Below are positions 50,168-62,260 of a stretch of 64,000 nucleotides of DNA, in pieces; the stretch's first letter is position 1, and each line of letters begins with the position of its first letter. Location: contig NC_054875.1 in the NCBI RefSeq assembly GCF_018320785.1, forward strand, positions 28,587,157-28,651,156, given 5' to 3'. Position numbers and translations under genes: made by a program. This DNA is from Cheilinus undulatus. Taxonomy: Eukaryota; Chordata; Actinopteri; Labriformes; Labridae. Below the pieces are notes generated by a model. The model had not been told where the DNA came from. It made no database searches and saw only the letters and a program-made list of their open reading frames with translations.

Positions 50168-52979
50168 TAGAGACCTCTAAATATTTTGGCTTCACTCCCA
50201 GGTGGCTGTCACTCCGTCCATACAGTTTATGACTGTCTACTTCCAATCCTTATTTTTTTTCATTTAAATGTAACTATTAATAGTTGTGTTTTGTTTTTCA
50301 TTAGGGTTTTTTTTTTAAATAATTTGCCTTCAACTGATATAGGATACTCAAAAGAGATACAATATGTGTAATGCTTTTCAGGATCCTTGAGCTGTAGCAG
50401 GTAGGTATCCAGATGTAAATCACAAGCAAAGGGGCGATAAGGGACAGGGGCAATTTACGTCATTGAGCATAGACGCTCCAGCAGTGTACTCAACACTAAC
50501 ATCAAAATGGGCTCCTAAAGGGCTCACACAGTTGGTAATTTTACAGCAGGCCCCTGCAGCTGTGCATGAAATAATAACACAAGCTGCATACTGTGGCTGC
50601 TAAATGGTTTTGGACAAGGCTGTTACATCAAATACAACTATATCACACTATTCAGCTTCACATTTATCGTACATGTGTTTGTGATATCCAGGTGTCAAAA
50701 ACATCTATTTGTTCAAGGTGCTTTTGACCATTTTAACATAAATTAAGTAAAGCTCTACTGACTCTATATCAGCATAGAGCTAAAGCTGTTGCTTGAAATG
50801 CAGATTTTCAAGATTATTTTTTTCCCCTATAAAGGTAGCACCTGTAAGTGTCAATATGTGAAATTCTCCTGTATTTTACATTTCCTTCACTCATGAATTT
50901 TATTTAGCCATCAAAATCAATATTCAAACTCTGACAGCTACTCCTATATAGACTTATGCCTTATTTCTTCATTTTTCATCACACCAAACAGCAACTTGGA
51001 GTCACAGTATACACAGCACAGAGCAGAGGGAGGATTTTTGCATTATTTATCTCTGAACTTCATCTCCGTCTTTAGCTGTGTGTCTGTTGCTTTGAGAATC
51101 CCATTATCTCTCAATAACCTGTGAGGCGCCTGTGTGTTTCTTCAGCCGGAGACCATGATTAGTGCGCTACTACCACATGCTACAGCTCACTTATCATTGT
51201 GCTCCCTCTCTCTCCCTCCGTGTCTGTCGGCCCTCGTCCTCGCACCCTTCCATCACAGCCAGGTAGTGTCTGGGACTAGGCGTAATCGTGCTAGATTGAG
51301 CTGATCTTTCAGTCTCATGCCTGGTTGGAATGGCAGATGTGAGGATTTAAATATTTCATTCTTCAGGAGTGATGAAAGGAAAATAATTCAATGCAGAAAT
51401 GTTCCACAGAGTCCCTGAGTAGTGCAATGCAGAGAAAAAACTAAGCTTTTCCTGCTTAAAACTGCTTAAGGTGCTTTTTTTTAGATGTAGAGTGTAGGTT
51501 GCTGTCATACATGTCTGTTTTTAATCTTTTGAACATCATGATGCTCTCATTTATTTTAAAGATCATGTATTAATCTTCTACTGATGACTCAGCTCCAACA
51601 ATGTTTCACCTAAGTTTATCAAGTTTTTATCCCATCTCACTTCTAATTTTATTAAAAATTTCATTTTTGGGGATTTTACAACTGGTGTCCAGCTGTCCGT
51701 AACAACACTGTTAACTGTAGCAATGATCTCCTGCCACATGAGGTGCATCTGATTTTCTTTAATGCCACTTTTCAGGCTAAATAAATATCCCCATTTAATT
51801 TTCCTTTACTTCTCTGATAAGGAGACTGAAACCACGTTAAAGTGATCGTGGTATCATTGCTGTATTATGTACCTCCATGTGGTAAACTCTTAGGGTGAAG
51901 CTGAGGTGTGTTATTTAAATGATGATTATTTTCAGCGGTACTTATTAACATCTGGCTGTTATTGGTCAGATATGAGTGTTTCGTAAATCACACGTGGATC
52001 TTCTTGTAAAATTATTTCTACACCCAAATCTGTGCTTGTTTCTGCGCAGGTTTGATGAATGAGGGCCATTGTGTGGAGCCTGGCAAACACTAAAAGTAAT
52101 TTTAGAATTTTAACCAATTTTGAAAATGTGAGACCCCAAACATGATAAAAAATGACTGATTTAACAGTTTTGTTTTTACAGTGTGCAGCACAGCACACAC
52201 TAACAGACTCATTAACCATTAGCCAGATACACCTTTCTTAAAACACCAAATCTTGCGCTATCAACCATGACTTCATAAACAAGCTAATGTGGCTAACCGT
52301 TAGCTACCTGGTGCAACAATCAGGACAGCAATTTTGGTCCTCCTCCTCCTGTGGTGCTACAGTACATGTATAAACGCTGTTGTTGTTGCTTCAAATCAAC
52401 AAGCAGGCCTCATTTCTGATGCTTCCTATCACAATCATGGCTGTGTTTGTTGTGCTTCCTCCATCAGTTGTCTGCCATCCTGACTGGCTATTCCACATTA
52501 CAACCCTCAGAGTGCACGTTTTTCCTCTATTGTTCCCCTCATACAGCAGGATTTCTGATCATGAATATTGAACACGCTTCATATTTATGACTTCAAACCA
52601 GGGCAGCCCTGATTGTCTTCTGAGCAGATCAGGAAAGGCAAATCCCTCTTTAAACACTTCACACTATAGGACTATCTGGCAAAATAATCTTGGAATCATC
52701 AGATTATCCGCCTTTGCTGAGTTTGTTCTGAAAAAGAGAATCATGCTCAAAATCTGCCCGATTTTCTTGCAGTCATGTCATATGTAAATAAAATCTATAC
52801 TGCCCAAATTAGACAATTTAAAAAGAAATCTACGCAGTCATCTTCACAAGATTAGATCCCTGTGGCTCGCTCCTGTAGTATCATTTTTTTCTATAACAGA
52901 ATGTTTTAAGTCCTAAGTGCTTCTGTGGTAATGTGTTTTTCAGACAAGTGCTACCATTAAATGAACACAAATGAACACT
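50168..52979. other. Intergenic; candidate conserved noncoding block
   Basis: No supported gene. The stretch 51060-51360 is balanced in composition, pyrimidine-rich and without repeat hallmarks; it could be a conserved noncoding element. The rest is AT-rich with nothing recognised. Confidence 0.35.
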
Positions 52980-53059
52980 TTGTTGCCACTGGTCACCTTT
53001 TCCAGACTATTAAAAAAAATCACTCTGACAACAGCTTATTGTGTTGCCCATCCTCTCCA

Positions 53060-55185
53060 CTGTTTACCATCCAGTCTCCTTAAGCATAGTTAGAGATGCT
53101 CTGCTCACTATATTGACCCTAAAAAATCCACTGGAGAAGATCATCTGGATCCTTTCTTTCTCAAGCTGTCTGCTCCACTCATCTCAGATCAAATCACAAG
53201 CATTTTTAACTCCTCAATCGCATCTGGTAGTGTTCCGAAGGTTCCATACTCTTTCATAAAGGCAGGGACAAGAAGAAATGAATAACTACAGACCAATTTC
53301 AAAACTGCCTTGTTTAGCAAGGATCCTTGAATCATTAATAAATAAGCATTTAAAAAACGTTTTATCAAGAGCTAACACCCTAAGCCCTTACCAGTCTGGT
53401 TTTAGACCAGGGCACAGTACTATTACTGACGTCGATAAAGTTGTGAATGACATCTGGATAAAAAGCAACACTGTGTAGCACTTTTTGTTGATTTGACTAA
53501 AGCTTTTGATACTGTTGACCATTGCCTGCCTGCTGCTGCAGAGTCTACAAAATATTGGGTTCGACAATAATGCTTGTGATTGGTTCAGGAGCTATTTATC
53601 AGATGGAAAACAATCTGTTAAATTAGGTAACCACTTTTCTGAATTTTTGAATGTTACTAAAGGTGTTCCACAAAGTTCCATCTTAGGTCCTGTTCTATTT
53701 ACTGTTTATGTTAATAATGTCAATTCTCTTTGTAACTGTCATGCTCATCTGTATGCAGATGATACAGTTTTGTATTGTACAGAAAATGTACTGTCTGCTT
53801 GTAACATGTTGCAGCAGTCATTTAACATATTACAAGACAATATCAGTGATCTTAATTTAGTCCTTAATGCAGAAAAAACAAAATTAATGCTCTTCTCCAT
53901 TTTAAAAGCAGTCGACCAAAATGATTTGACAATTGTAGCGAAAAATGCAGTGATTGAAAGAGTAAATTACTACAAATACTTGGTTGTTTGGATTGATGAT
54001 AAAATTATTTTCAATCGTTATATTAATGATCTTGTTGGCCGACTTCGGTAAAAAATCAGGTATTTCTACAGGAATAAATTAAACGTCCCTATGTTTTGTA
54101 GTAAGAGGGTGGTGGAGGCTGTTTTTATGTCAGTCCTTGACTATGGTGATGTTATTTACAGACATGCAGCCCCTACAACCCTGACTCAGGTTATCACTCT
54201 GCATTAAGATTTATCACCGGTGATCCTTTTAACACACATCATTGCATTTTATATACAGTAAGGTTGGCTTGTCTCCTCTAGAGGTGAGACGAAATTTTCA
54301 CTGGCACCTTTTTTGTCATGGTCCAGGTTTTGATTTACTATGTTCTTGAGTTCCCCAGTGTTTTCCTGTGTTTATTCTGTGTATTTTGTGCTTTATGTTG
54401 TAGCTGGTTCCAGTGTTTAGTTGATCACCTTTTGTGAGTCTTCATTTCTTGTATTGTTCTAGTGTGTTTGTAAATCCTTGTGCCTCCCTGTGTTTGAGTT
54501 TGCTGTCATGATCCTGATTTTGTTTAAATTTGTTATCAGGTGTTTTATGTGGCCCTTGTGTTTCTAGCTTGTGTTTCTATGTATAGTTCTAGTGGTTTTG
54601 TAATCCTTTTCCCTCCGTCTGAGTTTCCCTCCTTGTGTTGTGTTCTTTGTATTCCCTTTGGGTGTTAGTTTGTTGTCACTGTATCCTCCCGTGTTTTCAG
54701 TGTTTCCTTATTTAAGCTTCTAGTGTACTGTTTAGTTGTCTTTGAGTCTGTGTGCTTCTTGTGTAGTGTACCATGTTTCCTGTTTTATTTTTTTAGTTGC
54801 CTTCCCTTGTGTGTGATTCCAGTTTTGCTTCCTGCCTCAGTTTCCCTCCACTGTGATTGCCCTCACTAGTTCCACCTGGTTCTCGTTTGTCTCTCCTACA
54901 GGAGGCTACAGGAGCTGCTCAAGATTTGGAGCTTTTACCCTTTGGGCTTTTTAGAAATGTTATTTTAATTCTCCAACCTTATGTCTGTAATTGTTTTTTG
55001 TAAGTGTGACCTTTACTGTCATTTTCATCATCACCAGTCGGATGATTTTAATGCCCTTCTGTCAGTCTCTCCTCTGTTTCTATTGTTTTGTGTTCTTTAA
55101 ATTTCTTCTGTAATTGCCTCAACATCACTATAAATGAGGGTGCACCTCAATGATTTCTTGAGTATAAATAAAGGTTGATTGATTA
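53060..55185 (+). mobile_element. CR1/L2/Rex1-type LINE, 5'-truncated, with an internal insertion
   Basis: Encodes part of a reverse transcriptase: NNYRPISKLPCLARILE, SGFRPGHSTITD, VDLTKAFDTVDH, the KGVPQSSILGPVLF block and YADD (catalytic box, near 53754-53765). The frame is broken after KSNTV (stop near 53476) and shifts, so it is inactive. The usual QGS is QSS here. The endonuclease domain is missing. The 3' end reads aaataaaggttgattgat near 55155-55182, a tail typical of this group. About 54307-54905 is a GTTTT-rich segment that splits the coding part from the tail. Confidence 0.8.
54307..54905. repeat. T/G-rich insertion inside the LINE
   Basis: Coding similarity stops after the LEVRRNF-type segment and the 3' tail resumes after about 54905. 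Between lies degenerate sequence of gtgtttcc/tgtgttt-like words, probably a separate retroposon or decayed satellite. Borders are approximate. Confidence 0.4.
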
Positions 55186-55284
55186 TCAGCAGGTAGAAAA
55201 GCTGCAGCTGTAGGTGTTTAACAGTCCTAGATGAGGTATTCATATTGTATCCTTTGTATTTAAACTTTCATGCCTTAAATCAGA

Positions 55285-55436
55285 TAGGACAGGGGACAAC
55301 GTCAGAAACAGGGGAGAGCAAGAGAAAGAGAGTGGGGAATGACACGCAGGAAAGAAGCCCCAGGCTGGACTCGATCCGGGCCATTCGCTTCAAGGACAAC
55401 AGTCTTGGTGCATGGAGCGTGTGTCATTAACAAGGA
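55285..55436 (-). mobile_element. tRNA-derived SINE fragment
   Basis: Minus strand carries a B-box-like cggatcgagtcc and an A-box-like region before it; plus-strand landmarks are gagagtggggaatgacacg, ggactcgatccgggcc and cttcaaggacaacagtc. These match a widespread fish tRNA-derived SINE. Confidence 0.6.
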
Positions 55437-56210
55437 GGGAGTCCTTCTTTAGCATCCTCCCTAAACATCCGTCTGCCCAGTTAATCCAATCTGAGGTGGC
55501 TGAAAAACTCATTAGAAGCATGTTTATCTCTTAATATAAATGCCACAACATGCAAATGTGTTTATCCTCCTCATCAAAATCTCTCTCTGCAATGGATGAA
55601 GCACTTATGTCATATTTATTGCACACGCTGATAGACAAAAAACGTCCACTGCATTTTCAGGGATGGCTCATCAGAAAGGCAATGAGCCTGTTAAATATTT
55701 CTGTCATGAATTATGTATGAAAGAGTCTGAGAACCACAGCTGCTAGTAACACACTTTTCACATACCAGGAGTCCATTCTCAGCTAGAATGGGCTGAATGT
55801 GCATCTGACATGGTCTAATAAAACAAGAATGACAGAAATGGGTCTGGATGACAAGAATTAATATATTCCTGTAATTTTGACTGATATTTAATTTAAAATG
55901 TATTCCACAAGCAGCCTACCACTAACCTTGATGTGAATGATCTCTTTTTTGTTACTGCCACTAATACACCAATCAATTTCCTTCAATTAATTCAGGTTTA
56001 GCTACCATGGTTATAGAGAATGTGAGAACCCCGACACCCTCTTTTTTTCCTCCGGCTCTCTCTGGGAGATCTGAAGACTTGCTAACATTCTCCTCTTTGT
56101 AGATGTGACCCAGTTACCTCCACATAAAGGCATCTTTATCAGATGCCTGGATCAAGATTCTGAAGTTCATTCTTCCCCAGAGAAACTTACCATACTGCTG
56201 TTCTTATTCT
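55437..56210. other. Intergenic, no recognised feature
   Basis: No supported gene or repeat border. Confidence 0.35.
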
Positions 56211-56216
56211 TGCTGT

Positions 56217-56838
56217 TATTACCTCCGCCAAGGAGGTTATGTGATCGAGTGGGTTTGTTCGTTTGTTTGTTTATTTGTTGGCAACATAACTCAAAAAGTC
56301 ATGGACGGATTTTCATGAAAATTTTGAGGGAATGTCAGCAGACCTAAGGACGACCTGATTAGATTTTGGGAGTGATCTAGATCACCGTCTGGATCCAGGA
56401 AATTTTTTAAAGGATTTTGTATTGGGAGATAGGGCTAATGGCAGAGGTCTGTGCTGTTACCACTTTACACCAGGAGATGGCGGACATGAATAACTTATTC
56501 AAAGTTTTGGAGTTTATAGAGTTTGAAAGACACACACCCCGTTGAGGAGACGAGTCGGAGTGTAACAGAGAGAAAGACAGCAAATTGTAGCGAGAATACT
56601 CACAATGCTGGGAGGAATAGAGGAATATTCACCCTCTACCATGACTTCCACACATAGCAAAGCCAATGCTTTGCCTCACTGTGTCTCCACCCCACTAGGA
56701 GGGAGTGATTGGCAAATTAGATTTTGGGAGTGATCCAGATCACCATATGGATCCAGGAATGTTTTTAAAGGATTCTTCACTTTTGGGAGATAGGGCTGAG
56801 GGCGGAGGTCTGCGCTCTCTGAGTGCTTTTCTAGTTAC
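56217..56838. repeat. Dispersed repeat with internal duplication
   Basis: Starts ttacctccgccaaggaggtta and ends gcgctctctgagtgcttttc. A ~100-bp block (gattttgggagtgat to gcagaggtctg/gcggaggtctg) occurs twice in direct orientation, at about 56361-56457 and 56722-56818. It resembles a common animal MITE; no coding capacity. Confidence 0.6.
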
Positions 56839-57289
56839 TAATTGAGATTGAATTATTTGTAATAATAAAACACAAACCGTTAACCAGATGGCATTACTTT
56901 GAAAAATATTCAGCATTCTATTGAGCTTTACTGCAGAGCCCTTATTCACACATGCACAAAACTCCTGGGTGAACACAAACGTCTATATTTTTCACCCTTT
57001 CAAAACTGAAATTTGAAATTTATTTCAAATACATATGTAAGCTGATGCAAAATAATCATACAAATAACAGTAGTACAATAACAGTAGACTTACAAAAAAT
57101 AATAATAATAATATAACAGGAAACATAGTACAATGCAAAAAAATGTCAAACACCATGAACTGTTTTGCCCAGACATGCCCTCTATTAAAATTTCCATAAA
57201 GTCAGGCTGAGCAGACAGGAAAAATTATTTCATCCAGCAAGTGAGACATGACTTCTGGGCCTCTCTGATCTTTCTCCAGACTCTAGGAC

Positions 57290-57960
57290 ATTGATTTCCA
57301 AATTTATTCAAAATTGACTTTCATCTGAAAACAGGACTCTGGACCACTGAGCAAAGCTTGTCTTTTTCTCCTTAGCCCAGGTGAGAAGCTTCAAACTCCT
57401 TTGGTTTAGTGAGTTGACATTGGGAACACAGCACTTTTAGCCCACCTATGTGTGGTGTCTCTTGATCCACTGACTCTAGCCTTAGTCCAGTCAAAGTTCT
57501 TGAATCTGCTTTGTTGGACAATCCTCTGAAGGTTGAGCTCATCCCTGTTGCTTGTGCTCCTTTTCTTATCACACTATTCCCTTCCAGTCAACTTTCTATG
57601 AATATGTTTTGATACAGCCTCTGAGAACAGCTTTCCCTTTCAGCAGTGACTGTGACTTACCCTCCCTGTGAAGAGTGTCAGTGGTTGTCATCTGCCAATC
57701 AGCAGTCTTCCCCATGATTGCAGTAGTGTGTACAAGAGTGAGAGAATAAAGGCCCAGGAATCTTTGCAAGTTGGACTTTTCCACAGTATTCTAATATTTT
57801 GAGATAGTGGATTTTTGATTTTCATGAATCTGTAATGGCGTCTGTATAAAGTCTTGAAATGTTTCACTTTGAACAAGACAAATCTAGAATATATGGAACT
57901 ATAAATTTCTGAAGTAAACCACAGAAAAAAATGAACTATTGCATGATATCCTGTTTTTTT
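57290..57960 (-). mobile_element. Tc1-like transposon remnant
   Basis: The minus strand reads MGKTADWQ (ATG at 57715) followed by a helix-turn-helix-like DTLHREGKSQS, and 57290-57520 carries a decayed catalytic-domain start. Landmarks gaaaacaggactctggaccactgagc and tttttctccttagcccaggtgag mark a known fish Tc1-like repeat. Many stops and shifts. Confidence 0.65.
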
Positions 57961-58340
57961 AGATGGACCCATACTAAATTTTTGGAATATATTTAAAACT
58001 ATTCTGACTCAGCGTGCAAAGTTTGACCTTTTTTGTCTGATTACATGTCCAAAAAAACATATCAGAAAAAAGGCTCACTCACTGTGCAATGACCTTACTT
58101 CGCCTCTCATTAATTTTGAAAGACAGAACCTTTTGTATATTTGGTGTTGCACAGTTAGAAAACTCCAAAGTCCAAACTAAGTTGGGAAAGACAGTTTGAA
58201 TTTTTCAGCCCTTTTTGCCTGAAACAATCTATAGATTAATTTTAACACAGGAAATTATTTTCATTTTAGCTTTGTATAGCAGGCTCCTGCTTCTTCCACC
58301 CCTTCTGCTTTGTTTTTTTATGTAATGTCTTGCCTTAGGA

Positions 58341-58709
58341 CAGTAGTTCCCAACCTGGGGGTCAGGACCCCCTTGAGGTTGCAGAACGCTTAGAGAGGTT
58401 ACCAGATGCCTTCCAAAAAATAAGAAATTTTTAAAAATTATTTCAAATAGTTTATTTTGCCCATTTTTACAAAAACATATGCATAAAATTTGTAAAACGT
58501 AAAATAAAAACATGGTCATTTGGTGAGATTTGGCTCTAATCAACGTAATGTTTAAAAAATTCCTTAAAATTCAGAACCACACATGACTGTTCTTGAATGT
58601 ACATGGCTGTGTTCAACTATGCTTCAACCACCCTCAGGTACAGTGGGGTCCCTAGTCCCTGGCACCTTTTATTTTGGGGGTCGTAGGCTCAAAAGGTTGA
58701 GAACCCCTC
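58341..58709. mobile_element. hAT MITE, first of two back-to-back copies
   Basis: Starts cagtagttcccaacctgggg and ends ggttgagaacccctc. Flanked by ccttagga (58333-58340) and tcttagga (58710-58717), an 8-bp target duplication with one change. 369 bp, no coding capacity. Confidence 0.85.
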
Positions 58710-58717
58710 TCTTAGGA

Positions 58718-59058
58718 CAGTGGTTCCCAAAGTTGGGGTCAGGACCCCCAGGGGGGTCGTGAGACAGTGAAGGGGGATTGCAGAATGCTTTCCAAAATTT
58801 CATGATTTGAAATCATACATTTTGTATATTATTGTAAAAGAAGTTGTCAAAATGTGTCTAATTTAAAATAAAAATGTGATTATTTAAGTGATATTTGTGC
58901 TTAAATGTAAGTAAAAGTGATTTTTTTAAAAAAGTACCTAAAAAGCAAGTTGCTTTGTGCAGCATCATGCACTTTATCTCCCTCAAGGGAAGGTGGGGGC
59001 CCCGGATCTCTGACGCTGTTATTTTGGGGTTGAGAGCTGAAAAGTTTGGGAACCCCTG
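58718..59058. mobile_element. hAT MITE, second of two back-to-back copies
   Basis: Starts cagtggttcccaaagttggg and ends agtttgggaacccctg. Flanked by the shared tcttagga and by ccttagga at 59059-59066. 341 bp. Clearly related to, but diverged from, the first copy. Confidence 0.85.
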
Positions 59059-59066
59059 CCTTAGGA

Positions 59067-60678
59067 GACCCTCTCCACCCCTTCTAGCCAGCAGGGCTAA
59101 TTTCCAACTGGATCAGGAAGATTTCAGGGGCTCTCTGCCTGAAATTCTCTTGAAATTTTCAGAAGTGCATGATGCTTATGAGACGTGCTATTTTTACTCA
59201 TTTGTCTTGACCATCCAGATGTCACAGATTTCCAATGAGTGTGATGCATTGGTGAGGAGAGAAGTGTATTGGACAGAACATCTTGAGGCTCGCTGGAGCT
59301 TGTGAACTTTTGCAGGAGAGGAGAGGAGAATTACACCAGTCAGTACTTTGCTGTTACAAAAATGAAAAACAAGATGGAACGCACAAGCCCGCTCTAGTCC
59401 TGATTTAAAGAAAGAGTCAGATGGAGTCATATTTAGGTGAGTGTCACACATTAACTTCTTGCCACATGCAAACCAGGAAGCATTGGCAACATGGGTGCTT
59501 AAACAATTTGCTCACTTAACACAATGGGTAGCTTCAATATTTGATGACACAGCAGCTGTACCTATCTTAATTTGAGGAGAATTGAAGCAAAAAAATAAAT
59601 AAATAAAGAAACATAGAGATAAACCAGACTGTTAGGCTCTGGTAAGTAAACAAATTAATCAGCAGAGTTGTTAGGTGCTTCCAGAGCATGAGCAGTTGTT
59701 GCTGCAAAGATGTGCGTCAGCAAGAGGCAGCAGGGCTCCTGGCTATATCTGATCTTACTAAAAAAAGGGCACACTGCAGGCTGGTCTGATCAACTACAAC
59801 CTTAAAGCTCTGCCTGAAAATATGGAAAGATTATGATATAAACACCTATGCTTTTGCTAAGGTATGATATTAATATGAGTAATTGAAGGAATCCCCATCA
59901 GCAGTCATCAGTTCTTTGTTTGACCACTTTCTGATCTCAGTTAAGGATTTGCTGTGTGAGGATCATTTCTGTAACTCTCTAAAAACCTACAAACACTGCA
60001 ACCAGTTCAAAAAGCTGTTCACTTAAACTATGTCTAAACAATGTCTAGATTTAATTGAAAAGTAAAAGGTGAAAAGCTGTAATTTTCAGGTCATTGAAAA
60101 GACATCTCTATAAAGACATAGCTGTGATATGGTCTATTTTAAACGACAATTATTGGGCTAAATTTGGACCAAATCAGACAGACAAAACATAGCTTAAATT
60201 TCTATGACTATATTTTGACTAAGTTAAGGCTAAGGCCCAAATTTAGCTTTAAAAAACAAACTCTAAATGACTCATGAGGTGTTTGGCAGGAAAGGGAAGA
60301 TTAATATCTGAATCTGTTGATTTTATGAGCTTTTAACATGTTTAGTGTTTGAAGGTGAATCAGCACAATTTAAATATTAAACTCCATACTGATTCACTCT
60401 TAAATATGGATTTTATTAAATGTATTCTCAATATTTCACTATAAATGCTTATTTCAAACACTTTTTTAAAATCCCAGCCCAACAGTTATTGAGCCTTTAA
60501 AACTTCTGACATTTATACTCTCTTGAGAGTCCGTTGAGTCCTTTTATCGCTTTATATTTGATATATCTCTGCTGGTACTGTGAAGTTTCACTGACAGCCA
60601 ATGTGTAGCAGCATCCAATCAGAGAGTGATATCCGATGAGGGGGTGTGTCTTTAAGTAAAAAGAGTTCCGGCAAGCTT
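59067..60678. other. Intergenic, AT-rich
   Basis: No supported gene or clear repeat border. Confidence 0.35.
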
Positions 60679-60852
60679 GCTCTCATGTGTCTCTGCTCAT
60701 CGGTCTTCAAATCTCAGTCCTCAGTCTTATGGCTTCGGTCTTCAGACCAATAAGGGGTCTTTGGGATGGTCTTTAACATAGCAGATCAGAAACTTCTTCC
60801 AGTTTCAGCAAAGACCAAAGACCAAGGACTGATAAACAAGAGACATGAGATC
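60679..60852. repeat. Imperfect inverted repeat (~170 bp)
   Basis: gctctcatgtgtctctgctc near 60679 faces its diverged inverse near 60852 (gaccaaggactgataaacaa and agagacatgaga). The centre is rich in gtcttc/gaccaa words. Could form a long hairpin or be a MITE. Confidence 0.6.
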
Positions 60853-60919
60853 CACCTATGGTCTTCAGCTCTGTCCACTGCAATTCCAAACCTGGGGGAT
60901 ATGAAGGCGAATTTTCCCT

Positions 60920-61090
60920 TCATGCCCTTGTGTTAAGTGTTTAGTTATGTTTTATATGTGTTTAGTTATGTTTAGATGTTGCCTGTTGTACAGTGATTCC
61001 TGTTGGGATTCTTTTGGTCATGTTTCTGGTGGATTGTTTTTAAAATGAGAGACATTTGCACAATGAATGAAGCAATCTACTGAGTTAGAA
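60920..61090. repeat. Partial second copy of the element nested at 30.4 kb
   Basis: Runs parallel to about 30440-30605: tgtttag, atgttgcct-ttgtacagtgat, a ttttt-rich spacer, gcacaatga/gcaccatga, and ctac-tgagtta/ctactaagtca. Moderate identity over ~170 bp. Confidence 0.55.
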
Positions 61091-61533
61091 TAATCAGCTA
61101 TGACTTTAGGTGTTCCCAAAGGTTGCATAGCATGTATTCTTCATCATTTTACATTGTCTTGCTGTGAGTTTGACTCTCTGGATGTTTCTCAAAGCCATCC
61201 TCGAACGGCTGTTTTTGGAGGATACTACGTCATTGACTGCCGCCAGAAGGCTGTTCCAATCTCGAAGATCCTCAGAATTTGAGTCTTTCAAGCAGTGAAT
61301 TTCCAAGGATGCATATATGGATTCTTCGCTTCTAGGAATTACCCACAATCCAATGCGCAGTTTTCCTTCTCTACAAAAACATAAAAAAAATTGCACGATA
61401 TCAGAGTGAAACCAGGTCCTCAAGCTCTCAAACACTTTTAAATGTCCTGTTTCCACCTTAAATATGTTATCATCATTATTGTATTTCATCAACGTAAAGC
61501 TGGACGTGTAAGAGTACCGCCATAGAATGATTA

Positions 61534-61610
61534 TATTATATAACAATATTATAGGATTATATGATGAATATGATTTTATAATAATATTGTTATATATATT
61601 TTAATTATAT
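61534..61610. repeat. AT-only hairpin
   Basis: tataacaatattata near 61538 is inverted by tataataatattgttatata near 61575, separated by about 25 nt. Purely AT, so it may be a microsatellite derivative. Confidence 0.6.
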
Positions 61611-61954
61611 GATGATATGATAGCATATTGAACAGAACTGGGTAAAAGGTGTGCAAGTTGTTAGCGCCCCTCCTATTTTGATTTCCGCTGCGTATATGGG
61701 TGCGACCTTTCCTACCTTTCCTCACACACACCCGCCAGTGTGTTCCAAATGTGTGTTCATGATTTACCAGGGAGGACTCTGGCCTCACCTTCAAGGGGCC
61801 TGACTCAGAGGAAGGATCCTGGACAGCTTCTGTTTTGTTCTTGTTAGAGGAGACCCACCTTGTTATAGATTTTCAAGAGCTGCTGCAGCTTTGTACTACT
61901 GTAAAATATCTGACTCTCTCAAAAGTGAAACTCTATGTATTGTGGACCAACACA

Positions 61955-62045
61955 GACACTTTTAAAGTGCCACAAGCCAGATTCAATCCCAGGCCAACAG
62001 CCTACATGGGGCGTGTCTTAAACCAGTAGGCCACCTGCACCCCAA
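61955..62045 (-). mobile_element. tRNA-derived SINE head fragment
   Basis: On the minus strand, tggcctactggtttaag (A-box-like) precedes gggattgaatctgg (B-box-like), as in a tRNA-derived SINE. It parallels 55370-55430. Confidence 0.55.
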
Positions 62046-62129
62046 GGAGATCTTTTGCTGTTACTGTCAAAAAGGATTTTTTTTTTTTCATATTTTATCA
62101 TACACCTCCTCAGTTTCTACTCAGTACTT

Positions 62130-62260
62130 AAAGTAAACTTTGAATTTAATCCTTCTTGCTTTTACTTGGGTAGATTTACTGATCAGTACTTTTACTTCTA
62201 CTTAAGTACGTTCTAACCAGAGTATCTGTACTTTTACTTGAGTACAACAGTCGTGTATTT
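62130..62260. repeat. Dispersed teleost repeat (cttttacttgagta-type)
   Basis: Repeated cagtacttttacttctac and ctgtacttttacttgagtac words match an end sequence very common in fish genomes. Class unknown. Confidence 0.45.

Noticed and set aside
58895-59305. 136-residue plus-strand frame
   Set aside because: Starts inside a hAT MITE and runs into flanking unique DNA; no domain seen.
61100-61546. 146-residue minus-strand frame near 61.1-61.5 kb
   Set aside because: Looked like a possible gene end, but I recognise no family, the composition is ordinary, and no splice partner was found.
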